Numbered from the stretch's first letter, positions 44,298 to 57,069 are shown. The stretch: DNA of 64,000 bases from Cycas panzhihuaensis (GCA_023213395.1 CM041465.1:168275741-168339740), one strand, 5' to 3'. Notes: generated by a model not told the origin, from the sequence alone. Numbers and translations: made by a program.

Positions 44298-46876
44298 TGG
44301 ACGCGCATCTATGGGATAGCTACCTAACTAATAGGTGTGGTGAGAGTGGGTGATGATATGATCGAAAGAGAGACCTATAAGAAAAGTAATTACCACGCAG
44401 AGTGCCCCGTGCGCCAGAGCGCAAGTTCAGGACCTGCAATGGAATATGGCTACTAAAAAGTGATACTCCACCACTTCGAACAAAGGGTGAAGGTGCGTAG
44501 GGTTAGCCTGGGTTGACCTAGGGACAGGATCCTCCCACCCTTGGATGGCCGGAAGGGGAAGGAGAAGATCCAAGGGAGATAGATTAAGGGTGTGCCTAAG
44601 CAAGCTAACTGGGTACACAAGCAACACGGAAGGCAAGAAACTTATGCAGCTAAGGGGAGGAGGAAAGGTGAAAGGGCGGTTCCTATAGCCTTTCCTATGG
44701 GTAACAAAGATGCAACTAATAAAACAAATAAAGCATAACCAAAGAACAAAGTTAAATTTCCCTTTTGTTTTCTAATGTGCTAATTACTAAGAAAGGAATC
44801 TAAAAGGAAAAAAAGTAGCAAGGTAGAGTAAGGTGTTCACTTGGACCAAGGGGCGTGCGTGACGAGGACCTTCTCGAGGGGCACTAAACTACTCCACGCG
44901 GTGTGTCGGGTGCGGAGCGTTACGGCGGATTTCGAAGAGGGGCTCCCTTACCTTCCCCGGAAAAATACTAAACACGATGCCAAGGAAAGAAAGGAAGTAA
45001 ATGCTAATAACTGAAGAAGTACGAAAGTACGATGTACATGAGAGCACTTACTGGCAACAGAGTTAACGGGCAATATCCTCCACGCTCTCCGAGCACCTGC
45101 AAGCAGCGACAACCTCCCCCTTTTCGGAGAAAGGATACTAACATGCAATACGAGATTCTAACAATATATGTCTATATGAAACAAATATAAGTCTAAACAC
45201 ATATATGTTAGAATCAATCCAACGATGAAAGCACGTAAAAGAGGGTAACCAAAGCAAAGGTAAATGACCGGTAAGCCTCGAAGTGGCCCACCTCTCGCAA
45301 ATAACACCCTAATCTCCCCCCAAGAGCCACAACGCAGTGAGGGCAAGGCTAAGAGAAATGGCTGGAAATGGCAATAAGAAGACGAAGAGGAGTCAAAGAA
45401 CACCTACGGCGAACCAGGATGCTATGAGGAGCAAGCTGGGCTGCCGGGAAGAAAGTTGGACGAGGACTAGCGGTTAGGACTTACGTGAGTTGCCCAAACC
45501 TGAACTTGAGCCCTCAAACCAGCGCTGCAACGTGTGACAACGCTGATTTCAGTGGCTAAGAGAGGGCCAACAAACCCTTATTTGTGTGCCAAGGATAACA
45601 CGAGGCGAGATGGAGGGTTTGGGGGGCTTAAAGCCACTTGAGGAGCGTGGAAGGTGGTACGGAATCCACCCAGCTCCTTCCCAAAGCCTATGCCAACCCT
45701 CAACACCACTGCCTTGAGCAACAAACGTAGGTAAGAGGCATAATGACAGTGGTAAAACAGCCCACTAAAGAGAAGAAAACCAAACTCACAAGGACAAAAA
45801 GGGAGCAAGCAAGGTGGAGCATCAATATCATAAGAAGAACAATCCAAATCAAGAAATACTTGAGCGGAAGAGGCAAGGGACTTGCCTCAGCCAAGAGAGG
45901 GCGAGGAGGGGCTGAGGAATCAGCCCAGAGATGGCCCTGATTGGGACCCTGCTAAGGAGGTTGGAAGGAGAACACCTACACTTGGAACGCTTGATGGCTG
46001 CCCGGGGCAAGAATCCACTGAAACCTCTCCAAGGGGCCCTCTCCAAGGTGTGTGAGGGGCTGGGAGGATGTCCTAGCCACACCGAAGGAGAGTTGGGCGC
46101 TATAGGAGAGACGCAGGTCCTGTGGTAGCAGTAGGGCAGCAGAGAAGAGCAGACCACATCTGTGTTTCCTTGAGGAGCAATCCAAAAGTGAGCAAAAAGT
46201 TTTTAAAAATGAGTCAAAAAATGACTTAAGTACTTAACCCAAACCCTAAAGCGAGCGATTAGGGCGTGGCTGGGAGAGAATTAAGTTGCGAGCCATGTGG
46301 CAGTTTCGTAATAAATGCGAAATTGCCACGGCGGATTTTAAAAAATAAATTAGAACAGCCGTACTGCCGCAAACTCTACGGTACCACGAATATTCCAAAG
46401 TGATCGCGAAAATTGTCATGCAGACGAACCCGGAGGCAAAATAGGCTGGCCGGCCTAAGGTGGGGTAGGTGACAAAAAGGGCCAATAGGGGGCTGAGACA
46501 CCTACCCGGGGGTAAACAAGCCAACAAACGGGTCCAAAGGAGCAAAAATAGGGCTCAAATAGTGTGGCAAGTCGACCAGACGATGACGGGTCATCACACG
46601 GGCGGAGATGGCGCAAACTGAGTGGATCTTGGAGCGAGGAGGGTAGATGCGGGAAGTGAGGTGGCCACCAGGGTGCCACACTTGCTGGGAGTGTGCCCCT
46701 GCTATAGTCGTCATAGGCTAAAATAAGTGTAGACGAGGACAAAGTCGCCTACAAAGCCACACACATGCAGACATGCAAGTAAACACTCATCAAAAGAAAG
46801 TGATGACAATGCGAGAAATATACCTACACTTACCTGAGTCAGTGATTCCGTATCCATTCCCGGGAGTCGGGAAACA
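44298..46876 (-). repeat. Y 5' LTR (2579 bp)
   Basis: Its first bases (minus strand) are TGTTTCCCGACTCCCGGGAA and it ends at 44298. It is collinear with 30327-32904. It drives transcription leftward; no unambiguous TATA box was identified. An imperfect inverted repeat lies near 46297-46331. Confidence 0.95.
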
Positions 46877-46881
46877 CCATC
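46877..46881. repeat. Target-site duplication of Y, right copy (ccatc)
   Basis: Identical to 30322-30326. Solo LTR S resumes immediately after it. Confidence 0.93.
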
Positions 46882-47398
46882 CATATAAGCTCCTTTAGGG
46901 AAGGTAAGGAAGCCTTGCCAACACTTTTCCTACGACGCCAACTATGGCAAGGAGTGTGAGGTGAGTGAAAGAGGATCATAATGAAAGGAGAAAGGCTTGC
47001 TACACCAACCATGATGGTTCTAGGTGCACCTTTTCTGACTTTATCTTATTTCTCATCCTTCTCACCCTCTCTTGAAAGGAAAAACAGAAAAGGAAAGGTC
47101 ACATACACTTTTTCTTGCTTGTGGATTACTCAATTTGCACTCATTAGGAAAAGAAATCATCCCTTGCATTAGTAGGCATTAACTCTACTAGCAAAATGGT
47201 TTCACCCCTTTGTTGCATTCCCATTCCTTTTTGCATGTTCTTGCATTTACTAGGATAAGGATAAAAAGGTATTTATGCCCCTCTATCATTACTTCTCTTT
47301 CCCATCCACTACTAGGGTAGTTTGCATTAATCGTTATACTCTTTTCATGTGATTTCTCTTCCTCTCGGTTCCTTTGTTTCTATTGTCATTCATAAAAG

Positions 47399-47401
<3 letters not shown>

Positions 47402-47449
<48 letters not shown>
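47402..47449. repeat. (GA)n microsatellite
   Basis: About 24 uninterrupted GA units in the right part of S. Confidence 0.95.
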
Positions 47450-47454
<5 letters not shown>

Positions 47455-48251
47455 GAGAGTCAAAAGAGAGTGTTGTTATTGTTCTTTTTCCCCTCTTAAT
47501 TTGTAATGACTTAGTGATAATAACACTTCATATCACTACACTACTCATCTAAAACAAAATGAAAACATATTGCATAGCATCTTACACACCTAGCTATCCA
47601 CCTAGCACATGGAACCCTAGAGGCACTCCCTCTAGGTGCCCTTTGGTAAGGCATCATCTTGTCATATCCCATTTAAGAGTTGGTTCTTCTACCAGACCTC
47701 CTTTTTACATCATCGCCATTCTCTACCTCCTTTGTGTCTGTAAGCACCCCATCTTCATTAGGGCCCGTCTCTTCTTTTCCCTCCTTCCTGGGAAAATCAT
47801 CTTTTTGCCTTTTCTCTCCTTCCTCAATCCATTAGGATAGGAGAGTCCCTTTGAGGCTACTCGAAAAGCCAAGGGATCCCCTTGCCCATCTTGAATCTAA
47901 GAAGGTACTCATCTTAAGGGAAGGTTTGTGTGCCATTTACGAGTCCCCGAACCTATGTTCTGATGCACGAACCCCCTTTGTGGGTGATCTTTTCTTCTAC
48001 TTCTAAGGATCCTTTAGCCCCTTGATTAATGATTGTATAGGTTTGATCCTCTTGCATATGGTGGCCCTCTAGAGGTTCACTTCCATACCCCTCACCCTCC
48101 TTTTATTTGTGGAGTCTCCTAGGGTAACATGCCCTTTATCTACCATGAAAGAACCACTAGGACCATTTCCTAGGGCTTATCTTTAATACCTTCAGAGCCC
48201 AGGGCTAGTTTCACCCCTAAATATTCCCTTTATTTATCATTTTACATATTT

Positions 48252-49063
48252 ATGGCACCTCCTTTTGGTCATTCTCATGAGTACTTCCCTTTGATTTTTA
48301 TGCTACCTAAAACACTATTAAAGTTTATACTCTGTTAGCCCATTCTGGCACCCTAAGTCTATTTTTTCCACCTGTTTAAGCCCTAAAGGCTCCTAATGAG
48401 ATCTCCTTCCTCTCTTAGGTTGTAATTGGCCCCACACCAACCCCAGGGATCTATTAACAACCTGTCACTATGATAACTCTCCCCCATCCATATAACAAGC
48501 CCGCCATAAGTCTGGTAGCCTCTCTACAGGGCTCTCTTATCCCCCATGGCTGGATTTTTAATTTATCATGAGTAATAGAAGCTTCTTTGGATCATTTCCT
48601 TTCCCTTTATGACTGTCTATTTCTTACCACCCTAGCTTTGCTTATCTATACTAAAAGTGGCAATTGTGGTAACTCAGGACCTTCTTCTATTTTATGGATC
48701 ATCTGTGATCCCTATAAATATGACTTTATGCATTTTGGAGTGTACTTACTCGAAGCTATGAATAATAAGGTTGAGTACACAATTGTTATCAAGGCTCTTA
48801 CTAATGCATTTCACTTCCATCATGGCCACATCATTCTCTATTCTAATTATCAGGTTATCATCTTACAACTGACTTAAATCTATCAAGTACATTACTCCCA
48901 ACTAAGACCCCTTGCCTCGACTGCTAGGTCTCTTTTATCCTCCTTTCCCTCAGTAGATATCCAACATATCCCTCATGACAAGAATGTTGAAACTAACAAC
49001 CTTGTCCACTTTATCTTGGAGCATCACCTCCCACTTTTATATGATTCATCGTCAAGCTCGTAG
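48252..49063 (+). pseudogene. P2 archaeal-like RNase H (aRNH) ORF
   Basis: It starts MAPPFGHSHEYFP as in P1. The domain lies in an open stretch 48587-48877 and beyond: GNSGPSSILWIICDP, LLEAMNNKVEYTIVIKALTN, YSNYQVIILQLT, VDIQHIPHDKNVETNNL. Of the four acidic residues only the glutamate of VEY is kept; FTDGG has become YTKSG, CDS has become SNY and ADS has become TNN. It is an inactive remnant. Confidence 0.82.
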
Positions 49064-49670
49064 GCCAACCCATTATTTCAATATGTTTGTTGCACTTATC
49101 CTTCCCCTTTTCACCTCTAAAAATAGGCCACTAATGGAGTTAAACTATGGTGACCACAGGTTTGTCTCTTTGCCTAACCCTTGTATCATCCAAGGAATGA
49201 TTTTACATGCCTCCCAATTATATCTACATCTTTCTGGATTATGCTTATGTTATTCTTAGATTATGTTTATATTATATTTAAATTGTATATGAAGGTGTGA
49301 GGCATCCCCCTCATCCCCTAACCCCTTCCTACTAATCTTTTATTTTCTATAAGGATTCCAATCCCATTTTGTTTTCTAGGGTCATACTACCTGCTTAGGT
49401 GTCACCATGGGCAACCCCCCTAGGTCACCTTTCCATCATCCCATATATGTTTTGGGTCTAGGGATCTGTACTTTGAGGATTAATTAAGCCAATCCACCCC
49501 TTCCTTGCTCAAATTTGCATTTCCCATCCATGTGATCCATTGTGACACTTTCCACTCACCTTGATTATTGACATTAGAGCTTTGTACACTTTTACTAATG
49601 ATATTATATTAGAAGCATTCACTATCATCCAACACTTTTGAGTGACAAGGTTCTACTACTAAGGGGCTAG
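49064..49670. other. P2 3' non-coding region and decayed polypurine tract
   Basis: No gene. The tract ctactaaggggctag just before the LTR is a decayed form of the P1 and Y polypurine tracts. Confidence 0.6.
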
Positions 49671-52600
49671 CGTTTCCTGACCACTAGAAATGGATTAGGA
49701 TGGCACCCCATAGATAAAGATAGGTATACTCTTATCCCTCTTACCTCATTTGTATTTTATACATTGAGTTGAGTTGTGGTTATGTAACTACTTGATTGCT
49801 TGGTTTGCATGCTTGTCCCCCTACCTGTGCATGTATTCAATGCCTATGATGACCAGGACTCTGGTCCAATGACACCATTGAGCTTCCATGGTTAATCCCC
49901 TCTTGGTAATAGGTCTCTCTCACATTCCTCCATAGCTTGATTTGAGTGATTCTCATCTTATTTTATGCCTTTATATAACATCTTATCCCCTTTTAGTATG
50001 TCTCATATATCCCTTAGTCCACAAAGGATAGCCTATTGAGGTTTCTAATGGAAAGATACCCCTTATTACTAATTTTGTGCAATGTTCATTTGTAAATTTC
50101 ACTGATGTTAATGGTTTGGTTCTTATTCATACCCCAAAACCCTTAGTTTCCATCATTTTAATGAGTTTTACCTCATTTTGGTGTATTTCTTACATGTTTA
50201 TGCCAACTTTTAATTTGTAAAAGAACCTAGATCTAATTCATAGACCTTTAGGGAGGAATTTCAATCCTAAAAAAGAGTTTCCTTCATCTCTTTTGCTAGC
50301 ATTGATTAGGTTTTTATCAATTTTCACTAAAATTTTGATTCTACTATCATCCCACTCCTTTTTTTACCTGCACTACTCTAATTATTATGCATCGCTAATA
50401 TATTGGCGGTACCACTAATATATTAGTGGTGCCATGAACAAATTCATGGTATGATTATCATAACTTTGAACGTAACCAAAAATGGCTAAAATTACATTTA
50501 TTATAGGCTTGACACTAGATTTGCCCTCGAGACTAGCTGAGATCAGTCCCTAATGGTCTTGAGGCTTCACCTAAACCATTAAAAGTTGAACTCAAACTAA
50601 TTCCGTTCTCTTCTGGAACTCGTTTTTCTCAAGACTCTCATCCTTTATAGGTCTACTTATAGTCCATATACATAATAGAATTTGGTAAGGGAAAGTAAGC
50701 ATGATCAAGCTCAATAATAGTATTGGATCAGACAAAAGCTATCAAGCCTCAAAGAGAAGCTAGTTTCTCCTCTAAAAATGTAAAATCTTTCTCCAAAACT
50801 CTTGTTTTGCAAGCTAAAACCTCTTACCTACATCAATCTTGCTTCTATTCAAAGAGGTAAGTCATATTGCTATGATTTTATTACCAAACACCAATGTTTT
50901 ATTCCATTCTTTTTATCAACTATGGTATTCCTTAATGATTCTTGAATTTAGAAATTCCCCTCGTGATCATTAGGAATAAATCTATCATAGACCTTATAGG
51001 AAACCCCTCTATCTACCATAAAACCTCTAGTTCCATCCTCTAAATCACTAGTTATTGACAAAGAGAGGGTAGAAGTGGCCAGAGGAGATTATGGGAAGGA
51101 CATTAGGGCTTGAGTTTCATCTCTACAAGGCCCTTTTCACTAGGGTAATCCCCTCCTCAATGCTAGCTAATATCCTTCTCCTTCATACCTCAATTATTGC
51201 AATACTTGGACATGAAACTTGGAGTTGTATTCATTGGTGATCTATAACCCCACCTTAAAACTCTTTGCCATTGAGAAATTGCTACCCAATTGTGAGACCC
51301 TATTTGTCCATTTAGGAGAAACCTAGATTGTAGTGGAGCTCACCATTCTGAGGCAACAATCCCACCCCTTCTTACTCCTTGATTCTCTTACTCGTTGCAT
51401 GTTATATGTCACACTAGATAGCAAAAATATTGCTCGAGATTTTATTTATTATTACACAACCAAACTAACATTCCAAATATCTTTCATTAGTAAGTTGGAA
51501 TATATGTATGAAGATTTATTGTTTTTAGAAGTTATTTGTTATGTGATTTAGGTGGAGGTAAACCCATTTGCAAACCAAATGCTGTTTACTAAGAGGTAAC
51601 ATTATTCCTTGTTTTGGTTTATGTTGCACTTTTCTTTTTGCTACTCTCATTTTGTTTCTTGGGGAAGGTAAGAAAGCTCTACCAAAATGCCACCATCAAC
51701 TCTTATGATAGTAAGAGTAGCAAAGTTACTGATGAAGAGGGTACATAGATAAAAAGTTGTGCCACTTCATCAACCATCACGTACCCGGGTGCACTCCATC
51801 TAACCCTTCCTCTCTTCACTCCTTTCATCCCCTTTTTAACCTTGAATAAAATATACTATAAAGAAAAGTATTCTATTTTCTTTCTTTTGCGCACTTGTAC
51901 ACCACATGAAGAAGGAAAGGAATGACATAAACTAAGCACCTTTTCTCTTCTTCTCTTGCATTAGAAGCAAAGTTTTGAATATTTCCTCTTTCCTTTTGAC
52001 TCTGCAAGTTGCATATTGAAAAGATAAAAGAAAGTGCACTTAATTCCTCCCTTACATGAATAGGAAATATTATTATGTCCCTCTTATTAGTTGCAATAAG
52101 AAAAGGGACTAGTTACACGTAAGTGGTCATTGTATTCTCCCTCTTCCTCTTCATCCTCTTAAATAATCTTTTGAGAGAGAAGGAATTGAGAGTAAGGGAG
52201 AGACGTTAGTTCACATTATCACCATCTTTTATTTTCAATATAATCATTGCAATAATTAAACACTACCATGATTGTTAGCTGAAAACAAACCTACCTACAA
52301 TAAACAAATAAGCACTAACGTACCCCTCTTCCTCTTGTGGTCTAAGGGGAGGGCCAAAACCTAGTTGCAACCAAGCGGTTGTAACATCTTCTCAGTCTAT
52401 ACACCTAACATCACAAACCTTAGTTTCTTAAGGGAAACCCTTTAGGCACTAAACCACCTACCTTAGACTCTTATTTACAATGATCGTCACCCTTTCTTTC
52501 TTATTTCTAGGGTTCCTTTCTATGAGGAACTATAGTTCTTTCATCTCCCCTTTAAAGGGAGATCTTTCTCACTTCTTTCATCCTAAGGGTAGGAGATCCA

Positions 52601-52825
52601 TACCTTGGATGCTCGATAACCTAAGGACATCTTTATTAGCCCCTCTTATTATGCAACATGAAGACCCTTGGAAGAAAGGTGGCTTACACACGGTTACGGG
52701 TCCTTGAACCTATGTTCTGATGTACAAATTCCCTTTAAGGGTATTTTGGCCTCTTTCCTTCATGTCATTTATTCCATAGCTAGTAGGATAGTTAAGACCT
52801 AGTAACCCATAAAGGCATGCCTCTA
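49671..52825 (+). repeat. P2 3' LTR (3155 bp)
   Basis: It begins cgtttcctgaccactagaaatgga (TG changed to CG) and ends catgcctcta (CA changed to TA). It is collinear with the P1 LTR over its whole length, including the palindrome zone and the ggggaaggtaag segment. P3 sequence follows at 52826. Confidence 0.87.
50391..50430. repeat. Two adjacent 20-bp palindromes in P2 LTR
   Basis: The second (50411-50430, accactaatatattagtggt) is a perfect palindrome; the first (50391-50410) is near-perfect with CGC/GCG arms. M1 has the same pair. Confidence 0.88.
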
Positions 52826-52943
52826 GTGGTCACTTAGAGGTCCTCTTAAACTTTGTATCTGCTAGTCTATATTTAAAACAAAGGAAACATTTTGTTGATT
52901 GAGAGATATTTTGTTTAGGTCCACCTGAGACACACCATAATTT

Positions 52944-52961
52944 TGGTAATCGTACTAGGGA
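52944..52961 (+). promoter_or_regulatory. P3 primer binding site (decayed)
   Basis: TGGTAATCGTACTAGGGA aligns with TGGTGACCATATTGGGAA of Y, and the bases after it (gttaccatttgttctc) also align with the Y leader (ctgccagtaagggagc). Confidence 0.55.
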
Positions 52962-53015
52962 GTTACCATTTGTTCTCTTATTAAAATGATGGAAAACATA
53001 ACACCCACTCCTAGA

Positions 53016-55200
53016 TGAACATTGAGGCTTCAAGGCCTCCCATTAGATCTTCAAGCTCAACCTTCATCTTTTAGCCAAGAAGTTTTATCATCCTATTTCA
53101 ATTCTTCAGAACATGATATTCATGATTCTTATGTTTACCCTCCTAAAGATTGGACTTAGTTATATGAAATACCAGTGGAGTAAGGGTATCCTAAACCCTC
53201 TCAATTTTATGGTGATCCTTCTTTTGTAGATCCTTATTTTACTCAAGAAGAACCATTTCTTATTCAAACACATGCATCTTATTTTAAACCAGTTCTTATT
53301 AGGATTACTATTCCACTTTATATTCTTAGATATTAAGATATGTTCTATCCAAAGATTCATACTATTACATCCTCACCATGACATTGTCAATTTTATCCTT
53401 TGTGTGAGGAGTATGAGTCAATTTAAGTTGAGATCTCAATTGTTCATGATGCCATTTGATCTCCCCTACCTCCTCATCCTCCTTCACCAAGACTTTCATC
53501 AAGACCTCACTCTCCTCCTTTATAAAAGGTAGAAAATCATAAGTTGACCTATTCCTAGCCTCTTCCCTCTCCTTTTTGGTTGTAAGTTTGGATCTATTTG
53601 CCCCATACTATACCTTCTACACATGAAGGTACTACTACTATTTCTATCCATGGTAATCCTAATTCTTCTTATGCTCCCACCTTGAGTCAAGTGGTCTTAC
53701 CTTCACCTAATTTGTGACCCATTCATTCCTATACCATTAGTGTTACCTCCTCTTATCCTCCTTCCTCCTCAATTCAATTGCTACTTCACATATCCCATAC
53801 AATTTTGTCATCAGGTATTATGCCTTGTATACCTTCTCCTAGAATGTCTAATATATCCCCCTCTTTCCAACATGTTTCTCATACCTATCCCATTCATTCT
53901 CATATATTAATTAGCTAATCTCATGCTTTGGGAGTTTCCAATCCTACTTCTTCATCACATATTCATAAGCCTACTTCACAACTAACTTCTTTTCCTTCAT
54001 TCAATCCCATCCTTCCATAATATCCCATTCCTTAAACTAATTTTGTGGTTAACCCTATAGCTTGCTTTAATTCTTCATCTACTCTCTCATCTCATTTTAT
54101 TCCCCAACTACAACAACAACAACAACCTATACCTTCTTCTATTCCACATCCATCATTCTTGGCTTAATGTCCTACTATGTTGAGGCCAAGGAAACCTTTT
54201 CATGATTACATGAAGTCCCCTTTTCCACTTAAAGTCTTTTTATCTCCCATGCCTCCATTTCTTCCTATGTTACCTAAATTTTTAGGTAACTCATTCCAGG
54301 ATCCCACTTCTCACATACAAGTATTTGCCCCTGCTTGTGTGGATTTTATATTGTATGGTTATGTCATGATACACTTGTTCCCTAAATCACTTTAAGGTGA
54401 TACCTTGAAATAGTTTTACTAGCTTCCTTCAGCTTTCATCCTCTTATTTTAATAATTAGTTGTTTATTTTATCAACTATATTGATGCAGTAAGACCATTT
54501 AAATCAAGTGTTAAGTCCTTTTTAGCTATTAAGCAAAACTATGTTAAAATCTCTAGAGATGTTATAAGAAGGTTTCAAGAATAAGTTCATGTTTTCCATT
54601 CATGTCTTGATCCTAGTCTCCTATTTAATTTATTCACTAATGTTTTAAGGCCACATGTACATCTTGAAGTTCTTAAACTTGTTCCTAAAACTTATAAAGA
54701 AGTTATTGATCATTATTTAGCTTTGGAAACATTTGAGATTTAGGTAGGTGTTAAGAAGGTCAAGAAACCTATTCTTTCTAAATAAATTATTCAAACAATG
54801 AAGGCTTACCATCATGAGCCTACCTACAATCACTTGACTTCTTCCATCAGATCATTGGAGCATGCGATTAACACCAAGTTGTATGTTGATGTTTCTTCTT
54901 AAAGTCAACCCTCTTAAGAAAGAAAAGTAATTTATATTACTAAAGGAGGTAAGAAAGAAGCTTCCCCTAAACCTCCTCCTTCTTTTAGAAAGATAAAATA
55001 GTGCTTGTACCATTAAATAGATGCCTATAATAGAAGTAAGTATTGTATGGTTTAGAGTATCACTCAAAATATGAATCTTCAATCAAATTTCTCTTTCAAA
55101 TTATCTCAAGATCAAATGATTCATAATAACCCCTTACCCCAACATAAGGATAAAGGAAATAAAGACGATAAAGGCAAAGAAAAATAGGTTTAAGATGATG
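53016..55200 (+). pseudogene. P3 gag
   Basis: The capsid core begins in an open stretch 54177-54395 (FLGNSFQDPTSHIQVFAPAC, GYVMIHLFPKSL) and goes on with GDTLK, INYIDAVRPFKSSVKSFLAI, LRPHVHLEVLKLVPKTYKE and HYLALETFEI, aligning with Y and M1. The long N-terminal part (53016-54170) is low-complexity and full of stops, with a short CAA repeat near 54110. The start is uncertain. Confidence 0.68.
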
Positions 55201-56020
55201 AAGATGAGCTTTCAAGTTCTAATTTATCGAAGAAGAATACTACTCATCTAAATCCTCTAACTAAATATACTAGTAATCAAGCTTACCCACCTCCCAAAGG
55301 TGGTCAGACTAAGAGAATAATAAACATGGTGGAAATAATAAAGAGTGCAGGTCCATTTAAATCACTTGATGATATGATGGTGAGGAATCCTAACCCTTTA
55401 CCCCTTATACCTTCGTCTCCCATCAAGTTTAGGTCTATTCCCTTGAGTATAAAAGATGGATCATTCTCTTTGGTCAATGAGTTAAAGACCATTCCTGTAA
55501 GTATTTTAGTTATTAATTTGTTGAAGTATTATCCTGAGTAATATCAACTTTTATTTGATGCAATGGGAGTCCCTATTAGAGTCTCTTCATCTACTTCCAT
55601 ACTTTCTTTTGACCTGGCTACCTTGTCTAATCATTCTATTCATGCACCAAATGATATACTCCCTCTCTATATTGAGTTTATAAAGTATCATATTAATATT
55701 AAACATGTTATTATTGATGAAGGATCATCTATTAATGTAATCCCTCTTCACCTTGTTAAAGATTTATAATTTTTTATTTTTGATCCATATGAGTGGATTC
55801 ATCAGGGATATGATAAGAATCAGAAATTACCCTTAGGTCAAGTCACTCTCTCTGTTACTTTAGAAGAAATGATGGTTCTAACTAAGTTGACCATCATTGA
55901 TCTTGACTTAGAGTGTAATATCCTTTTAGGTAGGCTATGGATTACTCAAATATCTATAGTTTATTATTTCCTCTTTGGTGAACTTAGGTTCATTTATGAG
56001 GGACAATTAAAACTTGTAAA
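55201..56020 (+). pseudogene. P3 aspartic protease (retropepsin-like)
   Basis: The active-site segment VIIDEGSSINVIPLHLVKDL lies at about 55707-55767 and is followed by LGQVTLSVTLEEMMVLTKLT, DLDLECNILLGRLWITQ and GELRFIYEGQLKLV. D-E-G-S-S keeps the glycine lost in Y and M1. Open pieces cover 55326-55541 and 55563-55769. Confidence 0.72.
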
Positions 56021-57069
56021 GTAAAAATTGAAACCAATCAAACAATTAATCCCTCTTGTTGATACGCTTTTTGAGCTTAGTGAATCATCAAACTCTTTGG
56101 AGTACTTCTTTTAATCACTTGGTCTAGGTCAATACTTTTCCATTAAAGCTCCTTCTACTCATACAAAAGTAAATGATGTGGACTTGGTTGAGGTTATTCC
56201 TTACTCATCAAGTTCTTCATCTATCCCTTATACTTTCAGTCTGATTGATCAATATTTGGTTTCATTTTCCTCTCATAATAAAGGAATAGACTCATATTCT
56301 ATCATACCTTATGGGGAAATGCCTGAGTAGAATTATTAATATAAATGATTCCTTTCTTATTTAGACCAACTTCTTGCAGGTTTTGTATTTGCCTCTATAT
56401 GCAAGTGCTTTGATTTCTCCTATTATGAGTTCTTCTTTAGTTACTCATTCAACTTCAATATCATAAGATTTGTATGTTGATGTTACACCTCTCTTCTCTT
56501 GATCTCCTCTCTTTACTAAATGAGTGAATAGACATGAGAAGAAAACGTTGTTGTATCGACACCCAAACTCAAAAATTAGATGATGAGGATGTAGATTCAC
56601 TTGATACATTTCAAAGTAATCGAAATACCCCCACTAAAGTACATAAAGTAAATTTGGTATCCATTATTTCTTTTTCTTTTTGACCTTTTGTGGATGGCTC
56701 TCTATCATCTCTCATCCTAATGTCTTTGTTCGATCAAGAATGCCATTTGTATTATCACAATTTAATTAAACCTTGACTTTAACTTGGGAGTTCATTGATA
56801 GGTCTATTTTTTTCTCCTATGTTCCTTCAATCATTGAGTTTAGTCTCATTTATCTTAACTCATTGGTTGATTCTTTCTCATGTTTTAGGCCTTCATCTTT
56901 ATTTACTGATTTATTAAGAAATCTTCTTCTCGTGGATCTCTTCCACCTTGATCATTTTAAGAATGACAAGGTAATTTTAGAGCATCTAGTAGTGATCATC
57001 CATACCTCTATAATGAGGATAAATTATGACTTTGAACCTTTTTTCTTACTTAATGAGGTAAAACTATGA
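56021..57069 (+). pseudogene. P3 linker and pol N-terminal remnant
   Basis: A degenerate spacer rich in Ser and Phe ends in an open stretch 56773-57069 whose LDHFKNDKVILEHLVV matches DYFEDDEALLEHLAG of Y. The RT that should follow is missing. Confidence 0.55.

Larger units (their letters stand above)
30327..46876 (-). mobile_element. Y: complete 16.55-kb Tat-type retrotransposon
   Basis: Both LTRs are complete (about 2578 bp each), begin TGTTTCC and end ...CCA in element orientation, and are flanked by perfect ccatc repeats. Internal order on the minus strand: primer site, gag, protease, linker, RT, RNase H, integrase, an antisense gene on the plus strand, an aRNH ORF, polypurine tract. All catalytic residues of RT, RNase H, integrase core and aRNH are visible, but several stops and frameshifts make it non-autonomous as it stands. 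In the first ~210 aligned LTR bases I count about a dozen differences, mostly transitions. It is more GC- and CpG-rich than the other copies. Confidence 0.95.
28279..48085 (+). mobile_element. S: solo LTR (about 3252 bp), split by element Y
   Basis: The left part is 28279-30326 and the right part 46882-48085. It starts TATTTCTCAGCTATTAGGAATGGA (family start TGTTTCC...ATGGA) and ends GGTTCACTTCCA (family end CTTCCA). Without Y its length is close to that of the P1, P2 and M1 LTRs, and no internal sequence is present, so it is a solo LTR left by recombination between the two LTRs of a full element. It lies in the intergenic region between the P2 antisense gene and aRNH ORF. Small ORFs (29435-29680, 46981-47172, 47559-47840) are not supported as genes. 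Confidence 0.85.
1..52825 (+). mobile_element. P2: Tat-type Ty3/gypsy retrotransposon, interrupted twice; left end outside window
   Basis: P2 is present as three segments, 1-6253, 24697-28278 and 48086-52825. They read in order as gag, protease, RT, RNase H and integrase, then an antisense gene, an aRNH ORF and a 3' LTR. The first gap is filled by element P1 and the second by solo LTR S carrying element Y. Joining 6253 to 24702 restores the integrase reading frame (FAMYQANL), and the S gap closes on a CACCC-like target. Its 5' LTR lies left of base 1. P2 itself sits near the end of the 5' LTR of P3. All its ORFs carry stops and frameshifts. Confidence is high because gene order and joins agree. 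Confidence 0.88.

Noticed and set aside
30327-46876. Y as a product of recombination between two separate insertions
   Set aside because: The identical 5-bp ccatc flanks and the continuity of S across the insertion show that a single integration created both ends.
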